DNA of 64,000 nt from Acetobacterium fimetarium. Its GTDB lineage: Bacteria; Bacillota; Clostridia; Eubacteriales; Eubacteriaceae. The position numbers and the translations under genes are program-made. Under the pieces are notes generated by a model. The model made no database searches. It was given only the letters and a program-made list of their open reading frames with translations, and was not told where the DNA came from. The stretch is taken from positions 54,002 through 118,001 of the forward strand of contig NZ_WJBC01000008.1 of the NCBI RefSeq assembly GCF_014284475.1, written 5' to 3'. Below are positions 1 through 9,465 of this stretch, one piece after another. Numbering within the stretch: the first letter of the stretch is position 1; every line of letters starts with the position of its first letter.

Positions 1-455
1 GCACCACGGCCAGCGACTGGGATCTGGTCATCAACATCAATATGCGCTCGGCATTTCTGGGAACAAAGTATGCGGCGGCCTATATGAAAGATCATGGCGG
101 CGGGGCAATTGTCAATATGGGTTCCATCGCCGGTATCACCGGTGGCAATACCAGCCCGGATTACGGTGCTTCCAAAGCGGGAATCATCGCGCTGACCAAA
201 TATGCCGCCAAATTTCTGGCCCCCTACGGCATCCGGGTCAATGCCCTGGCCCCCGGAACGATTTATACCGACATGATCAAGCGCAATTTTGAAAACCTCA
301 GTGATGAAGCCCGGGAGAAACGCCTGTCTGCCATTCCGATGGGCCGAATGGGCGATCCGGATGAAGTCGCCACGGCGGCACTGTTTTTCGCTTCCGATCT
401 GTCAAGCTTCATCACCGGTGATTCACTGATGATTACCGGCGGCCGAAACACCTGA
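1..455 (+). CDS. SDR-family oxidoreductase, 5' end outside window
   Basis: C-terminal ~150 residues of a classical short-chain dehydrogenase/reductase. The frame is open from base 3 upstream of the first visible ATG and reads SDWDLVININ, a typical SDR stretch, so the gene starts left of the window. Visible family marks are the catalytic Ser region (VNMGSIAG), the YxxxK active site (YGASK), the NxLAPG loop (VNALAPGTIYTDM) and a C-terminal DSLMITGG, which resembles the usual end (G-x-x-x-x-x-D-G-G). Members reduce or oxidise alcohols and ketones, often 3-oxoacyl or sugar substrates, with NAD(P)H. The substrate cannot be told from this fragment. It is convergent with pdxA. Confidence 0.9.
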   Translation, partial: TTASDWDLVININMRSAFLGTKYAAAYMKDHGGGAIVNMGSIAGITGGNTSPDYGASKAGIIALTKYAAKFLAPYGIRVNALAPGTIYTDMIKRNFENLSDEAREKRLSAIPMGRMGDPDEVATAALFFASDLSSFITGDSLMITGGRNT

Positions 456-472
456 ACCGACGCTAACCTTCC

Positions 473-531
473 TGAGTCTGAGTTCTGAAATCCCCAAGGC
501 GTATTCATGGATGATACAGCATTCAGACTCA
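473..531. terminator. weak hairpin between convergent SDR and pdxA genes
   Basis: Inverted repeat TGAGTCTGA (473-481) and TCAGACTCA (523-531) with a 41-nt loop, in the gap between two convergent genes. There is no clear T-run, so a terminator role is only suggested by position. The rest of the 456-737 gap holds no gene I can support. A GTG-started minus-strand frame at 550-738 overlaps the pdxA stop but matches nothing I know. Confidence 0.25.
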
Positions 532-737
532 ATCAATTGATAAAAACTGCTACGGAACACTGACAAAATGGCAAACGAAAAACGACAAACCGAAATTGAC
601 CCAATGATGATGTTTCAAGTTAAAACAGGCTCCCCCTGTTGCCTTGATATGCATAACCAGATAATCATTGGCGTCAAATGGTTTGTCTTTTTCTATTATT
701 TCGAAGGCGATCCCTGCTTTCGCCGCCGCATTATCCA

Positions 738-1739
738 CTATTTTTTCTGCCTGAAATTCGGGGCGTACGCAACCGCCAGACGGATGGCTTCAATCATGCT
801 CACCGGACTGGCAATGCCTTTTCCGGCGATATCCAGAGCGGTTCCATGATCCACCGATGTGCGCAGTATCGGCATGCCGATGGTGAGTGAGATGGTTTTT
901 TCAAAATCAACCATTTTAGTCGCAATATGTCCCTGATCATGATACAAAGACAGCACCGCATCGTAGGCACCCTTCAGCGCAAAATGAAAGACACTGTCCG
1001 CGCCGACGGGTCCGTCGATAGCAATCCCCCGCGCCCTGGCCGCTGCAACTGCCGGCATCACCGCATCGACTTCTTCGTGCCCGAACAAGCCATGCTCACC
1101 GCAGTGCGGGTTAAGTCCCGCGATCGCGAGATGCGGTTTTTTTACCCCTAATATTTCCAATGCCTCGACGCACTGATCAATAAAAACTGCCAGATTATCC
1201 GGGGTTACCAGACCACAGGCATCTTTCAACGAGACATGCCGGCTTAAAAAGAAAACTCTCAGATCATGCACCTGAAACATGGTCAGCGGTTTTTCCGTTG
1301 CTGTCAGCGCAGCGATGATTTCGGTATGCCCGATATAAGGCACTTTTGCCGCTTTCAGTGATTCCTTGTTAATCGGTGTTGTCGCCAGCACATCCGCCTT
1401 TTTTTCCAGGCATAACCGGGTCGCTTTTTCGATGTAGTCATATGCCGCCTGGCCGGTCATTGCCTGCACTGCCTCGATTTTTAACTGCTCCATGGAAATA
1501 TTCTTAAGATCAATCAGATTCAGCATCCCCGCTTCGTATTTTCCGTCAGCAGGGTCCGTTACAACATTGATGTTCAACTTAAGCTTGCAAAAATCGAGCG
1601 CCTGCTGCAAGACGTTTTTATCGCCGACAATGATGCATTGGGCTTTTTTTTGAACCAGCGGATCGGCTAACGCCTTGACGATAATTTCCGGACCGATTCC
1701 GGCGGCATCCCCCATGGGTATCGCGACAATAGGTTTCAT
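738..1739 (-). CDS. pdxA: 4-hydroxythreonine-4-phosphate dehydrogenase family (PdxA/PdxA2)
   Basis: 333-residue full-length member of the PdxA family, cytoplasmic metal-dependent NAD(P) oxidoreductases. Classical PdxA makes 3-amino-2-oxopropyl phosphate for vitamin B6. PdxA2 paralogues oxidise 4-phospho-erythronate or threonate in sugar-acid catabolism. The N-terminus shows the hallmark [17 protein letters not shown]. The metal-binding His residues lie in PYIGHTEI, in LNPHCGEHG and in [19 protein letters not shown] site precedes the ATG. No PdxJ or sugar-acid kinase is visible beside it, so PdxA and PdxA2 cannot be separated. The neighbouring SDR could fit a sugar-acid pathway, but that is inference. 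Confidence 0.9.
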   Translation of the reverse strand: MKPIVAIPMGDAAGIGPEIIVKALADPLVQKKAQCIIVGDKNVLQQALDFCKLKLNINVVTDPADGKYEAGMLNLIDLKNISMEQLKIEAVQAMTGQAAYDYIEKATRLCLEKKADVLATTPINKESLKAAKVPYIGHTEIIAALTATEKPLTMFQVHDLRVFFLSRHVSLKDACGLVTPDNLAVFIDQCVEALEILGVKKPHLAIAGLNPHCGEHGLFGHEEVDAVMPAVAAARARGIAIDGPVGADSVFHFALKGAYDAVLSLYHDQGHIATKMVDFEKTISLTIGMPILRTSVDHGTALDIAGKGIASPVSMIEAIRLAVAYAPNFRQKK

Positions 1740-1784
1740 TTATTTCTCTCCTCGCCTTTATTCATAGATCCTTGCATAACTCAT

Positions 1785-1922
1785 AAAACGCAAACAAAAT
1801 TTGCTTTGCTGTCGGTTTCCGCAACCAGTTGTGTAACGTGTAGGCGAACAGTCGATAGACTGTCCGCCGTACAGTGTAACAATTGGTTCGCGCAAACCGG
1901 CAGCGAAGCTCACAAGCGTTTT
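1785..1922. repeat. long palindromic intergenic element, family A copy 1
   Basis: Imperfect palindrome of about 138 bp running from AAAACGC to GCGTTTT, between pdxA and the histidine kinase gene. The inner arms are AGGCGAACAGTC and GACTGTCCGCC around a GATA loop (1842-1869). The outer arms pair GCTTTGCTGTCGGTTT with AAACCGGCAGCGAAGC. The core 1834-1879 recurs almost unchanged at 21070-21115. It has no coding potential I can support. It resembles a MITE or REP-type mobile hairpin, or a processed structured RNA. Confidence 0.75.
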
Positions 1923-1929
1923 GTCAACG

Positions 1930-2955
1930 TCAAACATCATAATAATCGTTCCAGACCGGAAAATGGACGGATACTTTTGTGCCCTTTTCATAATCGGAAG
2001 CAATGGCGATATGATGACCCAGCTTGCGGGCAATCTTCTGGCTCAGATAAAGTCCGAAACCCGTCTCCGCCTCAAATTTACGGCCATTGTTGCCGGTGAA
2101 ATGTTTATCAAAAACGCGCCGGATATCCTCTGCTTTGATACCAGGGCCCTGATCCGCAATGATCAGCACCGTTTCTGCCTCCTGCTGTTCGGCATAAATA
2201 CTGATTTTTCCATTGGGGTATGAATATTTAACGGCGTTGTCAACAATCTGCTTGATGATAAAGCCCAGCCATTTTTCATCAGTGTCGATCTGAAAATCAA
2301 GCTGATCCAGCTGCAGATTCAGATGCTTGTTTGTAATGCTTGCATATTCCCGTTTGATGCATTCCCTGACAACCTTATCCAGGCTGGTGCTGCTGATCAG
2401 ATAATCTTTCGCAAAATCATCCGCGCGGGAATAAAATAACGTCATCTGCACAAAGTCCTCAATTTTATCGATCTCGTCCTCAATACTGTACAGAACTTCC
2501 TCTGACGGCGCATTCAAACTATTTTCGATGATCAGCTTGGCTGCAGCAATCGGTGTTTTTATTTCATGCACCCACATGGTGATAAACTCTGTATCCTCGC
2601 TGCTTTTTGACTGGTACTCGCGCAGCTTTTTATTGATCTCCCGATATTGTTTCTGCAGGAGTTCGTGGTAGATGCGCTGTTGCGAACTGGCCGACGCCGG
2701 CAGGGAATTCACCCAGTCCAGGCCCTCGGTCTCCGATAATCTTTTGAGCTTTTGATAATAACTCTTCTGGTACAGAAAATCGATGCTCAGATAGACGAAA
2801 AACAGAAAAACAGCGACTTCAATCACATACAAGCCGTTGGACCGGCCGAAGGGAACCGCTTCACCAACGGATATCACGACCCCGGCAAAACCAAACATCG
2901 TCAGGTACAGCATGATCAGAAACTTTTTATCAAACAGATAATCCCTGAGCCTCAT
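1930..2955 (-). CDS. BceS-like intramembrane-sensing histidine kinase
   Basis: 341-residue sensor kinase. Two membrane helices (about residues 12-30 and 41-60) are joined by a very short extracytoplasmic loop, which marks the BceS type that senses through its partner ABC transporter. The H-box is MWVHEIKTPIAA with phosphoacceptor His130. HATPase motifs follow: N-box IVDNAVKYS, G1 ADQGPGI, and GFGLYLSQKIA. Its ATG overlaps the regulator stop (ATGA), so the two are translationally coupled. It is the last gene of the bceA-bceB-regulator-kinase unit. The probable signal is a cell-wall-active peptide such as bacitracin. The ligand itself is inference. Confidence 0.93.
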   Translation of the reverse strand: MRLRDYLFDKKFLIMLYLTMFGFAGVVISVGEAVPFGRSNGLYVIEVAVFLFFVYLSIDFLYQKSYYQKLKRLSETEGLDWVNSLPASASSQQRIYHELLQKQYREINKKLREYQSKSSEDTEFITMWVHEIKTPIAAAKLIIENSLNAPSEEVLYSIEDEIDKIEDFVQMTLFYSRADDFAKDYLISSTSLDKVVRECIKREYASITNKHLNLQLDQLDFQIDTDEKWLGFIIKQIVDNAVKYSYPNGKISIYAEQQEAETVLIIADQGPGIKAEDIRRVFDKHFTGNNGRKFEAETGFGLYLSQKIARKLGHHIAIASDYEKGTKVSVHFPVWNDYYDV

Positions 2956-3623
2956 ATCATATAGCCCTGATTCTTTTTCGTTTCGATGACATTTTCCAGC
3001 CCCAGATCCCTGAGCTTCTTTCTCAGGCGCGTGATGTTCACCGTCAGGGTATTGTCATCGATAAAACTGGCATCTTTCCAGAGGCTTCTCATGATTCTTT
3101 CCCGGCTGACTGCTCTGCCCCGGTTTTTAAGCAGCAGCGCCAGGATCTGGGCTTCATTTTTGGTGAGTTTCATGGTGTTTTCATTAACGGACACCACCCC
3201 GCTGCTCCTGTTGAAAATCAGTCCTTCATGGGCAATAATATCCATTTCGCTATTATCATAGGAATAGGTTCGTCTCAAAAGCCCGGCGACCTTGGCCAGC
3301 AGAATGTCAATTGAAAACGGCTTGACAATAAAATCGTCACCGCCCATATTGGTGGCAATGATGATATCCATATCGGTGCTTTTGGATGAAACAAAAATAA
3401 TCGGTACCTTTGAAAGCAGCCTGATTTTACCGCACCAGTAATAGCCGTCATAAAAGGGCAGAATGATATCCAGCAGCACCAGATCCGGTTTGAACGCGAT
3501 AAATTCAGGCAGGATATCACAAAACTCCGTCACCGCTGCAGCATCATATCCCGCTTTTGACAGGTTTTCCACCATGATGCCGGCGATTTTCGCCTCATCC
3601 TCAATCACCAATATTTTAAACAA
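2952..3623 (-). CDS. BceR-like OmpR-family response regulator
   Basis: Two-domain regulator. The receiver has acidic pocket IEDE, phosphoacceptor Asp52 (LVLLDIILP) and Lys101 (FIVKPF). The C-terminal winged helix carries LTKNEAQILALLLKNRG and TVNITRLRKKL, typical of the OmpR/PhoB DNA-binding domain. I chose the TTG at 3623 because AGGGTGA lies 6 nt before it. A second TTG two codons upstream sits too close to that site. It should activate the adjacent ABC transporter genes when its kinase partner is stimulated. There is a 4-nt overlap with the kinase gene. Confidence 0.92.
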   Translation of the reverse strand: MFKILVIEDEAKIAGIMVENLSKAGYDAAAVTEFCDILPEFIAFKPDLVLLDIILPFYDGYYWCGKIRLLSKVPIIFVSSKSTDMDIIIATNMGGDDFIVKPFSIDILLAKVAGLLRRTYSYDNSEMDIIAHEGLIFNRSSGVVSVNENTMKLTKNEAQILALLLKNRGRAVSRERIMRSLWKDASFIDDNTLTVNITRLRKKLRDLGLENVIETKKNQGYMI

Positions 3624-3717
3624 TAGCAATCACCCTTCCCTTGAAAACCCAACGGCTGACGGTAAAATTGTCCTTTTTCTCGTTACATTATACTTTATCC
3701 CGGGCCAGATTCACAAA

Positions 3718-5736
3718 TTATTTTTCCCGGCCCCAGGCAATGCGCATGTAGCTATTGACCGACAAAAGATAGAAAAAGCAGTAGATGATAATGTAGATCC
3801 CCACAATAATACCGGCGTTGATCATGGTCGGCAATTCTTTTCCAGCGAGATCCATCGTTCGGTTATAGGTCAACAAAGCAAAGCTAGAATGCAGCAGGCC
3901 AACGGTTAACGACAATCCAAACACGATGGCCAATTGTCTGGCAATGGATTTTTTTATCTCATCCCTGCTCATCCCGATTTTCTTGAGGATATCATATCGA
4001 CTGACTTCCTCCTGAGCCTCAATGATTTGTTTATAATACATAATACTGCCAGAGGCAAGCAAGAACAAGATCCCGATAAATAATCCAATAAATACATAGG
4101 CCCCATATAGTGAAAAGACCGATTTATAAACCCCAATATAACTCAGATTGGCGATGCCAAAAGTACTGCTGGTCCGGGTATTCTCCGGAACAATTTTATT
4201 TAATGCCGCCACCGTTTTTTCCGATCCGGCCGGATTATCAAACATAATGCCGGTAAATTTCACCACATCGTCAGCTCCGACCTGTTCCCGATAGCGATTA
4301 TAGGCCGCATCACTTAATACCAGTGTTGGTTTTAAATACAAATCCAAAATGCCAATATATTTATGCAAGGAAACTCCAACAATATTATAAGCGTCGGTTT
4401 CATTTGAAAATTGCAAATTCATGGCACTGCCAGTTAAATTTTGGCAGTAATCTTTTTTTGTATTGCCATCAATAAAATAGCCTTCGCCATCTTTTAAATC
4501 CATATTGAAATCTGTTCTCAGGTTGTTATAAGTGCCGGTTTCAACTTTGGTATCCTTAATGATTGATCGATAGGAGCTTTCTGACATAATATATCCATCA
4601 ACCGTCATTCCCGGGTTGTTCTCCGTTTCAAGTGAATACTCATCACTCTGAAGCTGGGTTTTTATGATTTCAAACTGATTTGTCGCTGTCACCTTGACTT
4701 CGCCGGTCTGATCTATCACTTCAAGCATCTGATTAAACTGCTGATCATCGCTATTTTTACTTATATATGAAAAGGGCGAGTAATAGGGCACCAGATCGCC
4801 TAAGGTCCGGTACATGGAGAAGGTCGCACTCATCATCGTGATGGTAATGGCACAGGCAATGGCAATAAAGCTCAGCATTTTTGAATTGGCTTTAATTCGA
4901 TAGACAATCTGGGAGATGCTGATAATATTTTCTGATTTGTAATAGAAGGCTTTATTTTTTTTCAATGCCAACATGGCCATCGGAATAAAGTTTTTAAAAA
5001 GCAGTAATGTGCCGATGACAATACAAACTAAAATGACCAGCGCCGGGATCATCAGATGAAATCCCCCTTCATTAACATTCATGACCATGGCGATGGTGTA
5101 ACCCACGATCATCAACACAATTGCCAATATTCCACCCGTTAGCGAATATTTGGGTAATTTTTCACTTTCTTTATTTGCCGATAATAACTCGATCAGTTTA
5201 TAGCGATAAATTATTCCATAGGCGTTAAGCGAACTGATCATAAACAAAATCAGAAAAGCCACCATCGTTGTTGCAATTGCTTCCCACTGAATCGAAAAGG
5301 TGACCGCTGTTCCATCGGCCATGAGCTTCAATAAAATCATCGAAAAGAAACGTGAAAAGGCAACTCCCAAAACAGTCCCGCAAGCGGTTGCGATCAGACC
5401 CATGATGATATTTTCATAAAACATCATCCGACCAATCTGACTTTTTTTCATGCCCACCAACGAATAAATCGCAATTTCCTTTTTTCTTGTTTTGACAAAA
5501 AACTTATTGGAATACAGTACAAAAACCGAAGAGAACAGCACAATGGCGATGGCCGCAGCTTTAAATAAAACCGTTATCTTACCGGCGCCAAATCGGTAAT
5601 TTGAAAATTGCGGATTAAAATAGATCGAACAGAAAATGCTGAAGATGGTTACCGCAAATGTCGTACTGATCAGATAGATCAGATACGTTCCAAATTTCTT
5701 TTTGATATTATTGATCGCAAGACTAAAGAAGTTCAC
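3718..5736 (-). CDS. BceB-like ABC permease (FtsX-type, peptide detoxification)
   Basis: 672-residue membrane protein with the BceB layout. One N-terminal helix is followed by a three-helix FtsX block, further helices, a large extracytoplasmic domain (about residues 315-515), and a C-terminal FtsX block (helices near 530-555, 590-610 and 625-650). BceB-type permeases recognise peptide antibiotics or their lipid-bound targets and form the sensory complex with the kinase. The start is GTG, preceded by GGGGGGAT, and overlaps the ATPase gene by 14 nt. Length is normal for the family (~650 residues). Confidence 0.92.
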   Translation of the reverse strand: MNFFSLAINNIKKKFGTYLIYLISTTFAVTIFSIFCSIYFNPQFSNYRFGAGKITVLFKAAAIAIVLFSSVFVLYSNKFFVKTRKKEIAIYSLVGMKKSQIGRMMFYENIIMGLIATACGTVLGVAFSRFFSMILLKLMADGTAVTFSIQWEAIATTMVAFLILFMISSLNAYGIIYRYKLIELLSANKESEKLPKYSLTGGILAIVLMIVGYTIAMVMNVNEGGFHLMIPALVILVCIVIGTLLLFKNFIPMAMLALKKNKAFYYKSENIISISQIVYRIKANSKMLSFIAIACAITITMMSATFSMYRTLGDLVPYYSPFSYISKNSDDQQFNQMLEVIDQTGEVKVTATNQFEIIKTQLQSDEYSLETENNPGMTVDGYIMSESSYRSIIKDTKVETGTYNNLRTDFNMDLKDGEGYFIDGNTKKDYCQNLTGSAMNLQFSNETDAYNIVGVSLHKYIGILDLYLKPTLVLSDAAYNRYREQVGADDVVKFTGIMFDNPAGSEKTVAALNKIVPENTRTSSTFGIANLSYIGVYKSVFSLYGAYVFIGLFIGILFLLASGSIMYYKQIIEAQEEVSRYDILKKIGMSRDEIKKSIARQLAIVFGLSLTVGLLHSSFALLTYNRTMDLAGKELPTMINAGIIVGIYIIIYCFFYLLSVNSYMRIAWGREK

Positions 5737-6490
5737 TGTTATCCCCCCCTAACGAAGACAGGACTTTTAGGATCTTGTCAAAAAATTCCTTTCTGGTTCC
5801 GGTATTGAATATCTCCATAAACAAAACCCCATCCTTGATAAAAATAATCCGTTTGCAAAAACTTGCCGCAAAAGCATCATGGGTGACCAGCATAATTGTC
5901 GCCTGATTTTTTTCATTCAATCGTTGCATGCATTGCAGCAAATCTTTTGACGATTTGGAATCCAGCGCACCGGTTGGTTCATCAGCCAGAATCAGTTCCG
6001 GTGAATTAACCATCGCTCTGGCCGCAGATGCGCGTTGCTTTTGACCGCCGGATACTTCATAAGGATACTTGCCTAAAAAGCTTTCAATTCCCAGTTCAAG
6101 GGCCACGTTTTTGACGGTGCCCTCAATTTCCGCTAGACTTTTTTTAGATAAAATCAGGGGCAAGGCGATGTTTTCCTTTAAGGTCAAGGTATCCAACAGG
6201 TTATAATCCTGAAAAACAAAGCCCAGCTTACTTCTGCGAAAATCGGAAAGTTCCGGTTCCTTTATTTTGCAGATATCCTGACCGCCGATCGAAATTTCTC
6301 CCGCCGTTACCGTATCGATGGTCGCGATCACATTTAACAGCGTTGACTTTCCGGCTCCCGACGGGCCCATAATTCCGACAAACTCACCCTTTTCGATCTC
6401 AAAACTAACCCCATCCAGGGCGGTGGATACACTGCCACCCTGTTTTGAACCATATACTTTTTTCACATCACTGACTTTTAATACTGGCAT
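5723..6490 (-). CDS. BceA-like ABC transporter ATP-binding protein
   Basis: 255-residue ATPase of the MacB/BceA class. It has Walker A GPSGAGKST, Q-loop VFQDYN, signature VSGGQKQR, Walker B LILADEPTGALD and H-loop VTHD. The DEPTGALD form is typical of FtsX-permease partners. GGAGG precedes the ATG. It is the first gene of a four-gene minus-strand unit (ATPase, permease, regulator, kinase), the order seen in Bce-type antimicrobial peptide resistance loci. It powers the permease at 3718-5736. Confidence 0.94.
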   Translation of the reverse strand: MPVLKVSDVKKVYGSKQGGSVSTALDGVSFEIEKGEFVGIMGPSGAGKSTLLNVIATIDTVTAGEISIGGQDICKIKEPELSDFRRSKLGFVFQDYNLLDTLTLKENIALPLILSKKSLAEIEGTVKNVALELGIESFLGKYPYEVSGGQKQRASAARAMVNSPELILADEPTGALDSKSSKDLLQCMQRLNEKNQATIMLVTHDAFAASFCKRIIFIKDGVLFMEIFNTGTRKEFFDKILKVLSSLGGDNSELL

Positions 6491-6610
6491 ATAACGCCTC
6501 CACTAATTTACTTTAACATAAGTCTATCATCCCTTCTTTTCAGCTGCCATCGATTCACCTTACATTATTTCAGGCCGCAGCTTACAGTTTTGAAAGGTCA
6601 TTGCGTCAAT

Positions 6611-6655
6611 AAAAAAAGAAGAACGATGGCTTTGGACCATCAATTCTTCTTTTTT
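6611..6655. terminator. strong (bidirectional-type) terminator after the subtilisin gene
   Basis: Arms AAGAAGAACGATGG and CCATCAATTCTTCTT flank a short loop, with A-run and T-run on the two sides. It lies 14 nt past the subtilisin stop on the minus strand. Confidence 0.8.
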
Positions 6656-6668
6656 CGTTGGCCGTATT

Positions 6669-7560
6669 TTATACTTTGACAAACGCACGGCTGGTTGCTC
6701 CCGGTGCCGCCGAGCCTTTCGGCACAATCTCGATGCGAATCGCTTCGAGCCGCAGCGACAGCCCTTCCGTTCCGGCACTGGCGCCGTTCTTCGCCCAGTC
6801 CAGCCAGCCATAGTTCTGTGCGTGAACCTGATAATATACATCATACTGATTGGCATCCGCTCCCGTCAACCTGATCTGAATCGCCTCCAGCCGCAGCGAC
6901 TGGCCGGATGTTCCGCTGGTAACGCCATCGCTTTTAAAGCCCTGCCAGCCGATATCCTGAACCTGAGTCTGGTATTCGACACCCACGTCATCGCCCTGAT
7001 TCGCAACTTTGATCTGAATGCCTTCCAGTCGCAGCGATTGGCCGGATGTTCCGCTGATGACCCCGTCGCTTTTGAAACCCTGCCAGCCAAGATTCTGAAC
7101 GTGGGTCTGATAACTGCAGTCAAGATCTTTCACAAAGGGGCGGTCGGTTGCTCCCGGTGCCGCCGAACCTTTCGGCACGACGACAATTCTGATCGCTTCC
7201 AGCCGCAGCGACAGCCCTTCCGTTCCGGCGCTGGCACCGTTTTTGGCCCAGTCCAGCCAGCCGAAGTCTTGCGCATGAACCTGATAGTAAACATCGCATT
7301 GATCGGCATCCGTTCCTGTCAGACGGATCTGGATGGCTTCCAGCCGCAGCGATTTTGCAGTTGTTCCGCTGGTAACACCATCGCTTTTAAAGCCCTGCCA
7401 GCCGATATTCTGCACATGGGTCTGGTACTCGACGCCGACATCGTAGCCGAGATTGTTCATCTTGATTTCAATGCCCTCCAGCCGCAGCGACTGGCCGGAT
7501 GTTCCGCTTAATTCTCCGTCGGTCTTCCAGTCCTGCCAGCCATCATCCTCAACATGGGTC
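6669..7560 (-). repeat. internal tandem duplication of a three-ChW module
   Basis: Within the subtilisin gene, about 6669-7120 and 7140-7560 encode nearly the same three ChW units. Both blocks contain the stretch giving VPKGSAAPGAT and the repeated SLRLEAIQIRLTG. Synonymous and non-synonymous differences are few. This suggests a recent unequal-crossover duplication. Confidence 0.85.
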
Positions 7561-9230
7561 CGATAGGCACAGGTGATCCCGTCGATCGACGGCACCTTGA
7601 TCTCGTAGCCACTGATCGTCTCGGTCACGATGGTTCCAGCCGCATCTTTGATATCGACGAACAGCGCATAGCTGCCGGCCGCTGCCGGCCTGAATGTCGC
7701 CGTGCTGTTGGTTGAAAAACCACTGATTACGGTCGTTGCGCTGCCCCGCTGATAATAGAATTTATACTGATAGGGGTTTGTTCCGCCACTGGCCGCTGCA
7801 CTCAATTGAATGCTGGTGTTGACTGCCTGGCCCGACGTTTTGTCGGTTTCAAAACTTTCCACCTTTAATGGCGTACTGACGGCAACCGCTGCAACCGCCG
7901 CATCCAGTTGAATTCTTCCGCTGCCAAAGTAAATATCCGGCCCGCCCGTTCCCAAATCCTGGGCGGTATCTTTCAAAATCGTTTCGACTTGACCCGCGGT
8001 CAGACCCGGATCTTTTGCCAGTAGAACAGCACAGGCCCCGGCAACGATGGGGCTGGAAAAAGATGTGCCGCTGACAGCCTTGTATAAACCATTGTGATCG
8101 ATTGTCATAATCGACTGCCCCGGCGCACATAAATCGACGCGGTCATTGTACTGGGAAAAGCTGGCATGACCATCGCCAGAGGTGGTTGCCGCCACTGAAA
8201 TCACCCCGTTATAGGATGAAGGGTAGGAGTATCTTCCGGCATAGGCCGACAAATCGCCTTCGTTTCCGGAAGCCCCAACCAGTATTTTGCCGGCCGCAAT
8301 CGCGTAGTTGACCGCATCCTCAAGACCGGTATATTGATCGTACCCGCCAAAGCTCATATTGATAACCCTGACTTCCGGCCGGTTAGCCGCATCCATCAGC
8401 GCCGCACAGATATAGGCAACATTCAGGGATGTGTCGCCGTCATACTTGCCACCGGTCCGGTAGGGGGCGATTTTTATGTTCGACACCCCTGAGACTCCGG
8501 CGGTGCCAATCCCGTTATTTGTAACGGCGGCAATGCATCCGCTCACTTCTGTGCCATGACCGGCGATATCCACAACTGCCGCACTGCCGGTCACATAATC
8601 ATAACCGGCGACGGTGTTTGCGGCGATATCCGGATGACTGGTCTCCAAACCGGTATCAATCACGGCGACAACAACGGGTTCTGTGTTCGATACCTGATCC
8701 CAAGTCTGGTTTTCCCCGATTTTTGTAAATTGCCAAGCTGATCCATTGGTGATATAGGGATCGTTCGGCAGCGAGGATACTTTTATTTCACCATTTTTAC
8801 AAACCGATAAGACATTGGGATTGTTTTTCAATTCCGTCATCAGTTCGTCAACATTCGTGTTTTCACCCGGTTCAATCACGTCAACCCGATCGGATACATG
8901 TTCTCCGGATTTAACCTCATCTGTGGTCAGGGAAAGATCTTTGACATTCGCATCGCTGCTGTCTGCATAGATGACAACAAGCTGCTGCTCCGGATTATTA
9001 TTTGCATCAAGGTTTGCTACTTCCGCCATCGTTTCAATGACCGCTGCACCTGCTTCCTGATGCGAAACGGTCCCGTTCTCCTGCTGATCGGCAGTGTTCT
9101 GATCTTCTATCTTAACCGACGGCTGATCGCTGTCGGTCGACGCTGCCGCCATGATTCCTACCGGTACAAGTAAAAAAGCGATAACAACCATTATCAGCAC
9201 TTTTGTCAGATTTCCTAGTTCTTTTTTCAT
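6669..9230 (-). CDS. secreted subtilisin-like serine protease with six ChW repeats
   Basis: Exported S8 protease of 853 residues. I start at the ATG at 9230 (MKKELGNL) because AGGAG lies 9 nt upstream; an in-frame start 11 codons earlier has no such site. The order is signal peptide (about 1-30), a propeptide-like region to ~130, then the catalytic domain with Asp in AVIDTGLETSHPD, His in GHGTEVSG and Ser in SGTSFSSP. A Gly/Ser-rich linker domain (~450-560) follows, then two near-identical blocks of three ChW repeats (YQTHVQNIGWQGFKSDG, then SLRLEAI). ChW repeats are found in clostridial cell-surface and secreted proteins and probably bind surface or substrate polymers. The LRR protein at 52 kb carries the same end module, which suggests a shared location. 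It likely degrades extracellular protein. Confidence 0.95.
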   Translation of the reverse strand: MKKELGNLTKVLIMVVIAFLLVPVGIMAAASTDSDQPSVKIEDQNTADQQENGTVSHQEAGAAVIETMAEVANLDANNNPEQQLVVIYADSSDANVKDLSLTTDEVKSGEHVSDRVDVIEPGENTNVDELMTELKNNPNVLSVCKNGEIKVSSLPNDPYITNGSAWQFTKIGENQTWDQVSNTEPVVVAVIDTGLETSHPDIAANTVAGYDYVTGSAAVVDIAGHGTEVSGCIAAVTNNGIGTAGVSGVSNIKIAPYRTGGKYDGDTSLNVAYICAALMDAANRPEVRVINMSFGGYDQYTGLEDAVNYAIAAGKILVGASGNEGDLSAYAGRYSYPSSYNGVISVAATTSGDGHASFSQYNDRVDLCAPGQSIMTIDHNGLYKAVSGTSFSSPIVAGACAVLLAKDPGLTAGQVETILKDTAQDLGTGGPDIYFGSGRIQLDAAVAAVAVSTPLKVESFETDKTSGQAVNTSIQLSAAASGGTNPYQYKFYYQRGSATTVISGFSTNSTATFRPAAAGSYALFVDIKDAAGTIVTETISGYEIKVPSIDGITCAYRTHVEDDGWQDWKTDGELSGTSGQSLRLEGIEIKMNNLGYDVGVEYQTHVQNIGWQGFKSDGVTSGTTAKSLRLEAIQIRLTGTDADQCDVYYQVHAQDFGWLDWAKNGASAGTEGLSLRLEAIRIVVVPKGSAAPGATDRPFVKDLDCSYQTHVQNLGWQGFKSDGVISGTSGQSLRLEGIQIKVANQGDDVGVEYQTQVQDIGWQGFKSDGVTSGTSGQSLRLEAIQIRLTGADANQYDVYYQVHAQNYGWLDWAKNGASAGTEGLSLRLEAIRIEIVPKGSAAPGATSRAFVKV

Positions 9231-9465
9231 ATGATTGTTTTCTCCTGTTCTATTTATCCACACTGATACCCGTTGTCCCAGAAGAAAAATCTTTTTTCAA
9301 CAGCTTTTTCATCATGACCTGAGCTAATCTTCACCTTCTGATTATAACCATTTAGCTTAATTAAAGCTATAAGATAATAATTATTCAACCACAACGCACT
9401 CTACTTATTTAACGAACATGGCTCCCGTTTTGTTGCCTCCTTGATCCAAAATTATTTTCGACATT

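Noticed and set aside
550..738. 62-codon minus-strand GTG frame overlapping the pdxA stop
   Set aside because: The first 30 residues look protein-like, but there is no family match, no separate ribosome site, and the end is unlike protein. Could be a remnant.
1930..6490. Bce-type module as a novel system
   Set aside because: Gene order, domain layout and lengths match the well-known peptide-sensing and detoxification modules of Firmicutes.
6822..7511. 229-codon plus-strand frame opposite the subtilisin ChW repeats
   Set aside because: It follows the repeat structure of the other strand and has no ribosome site or family likeness.
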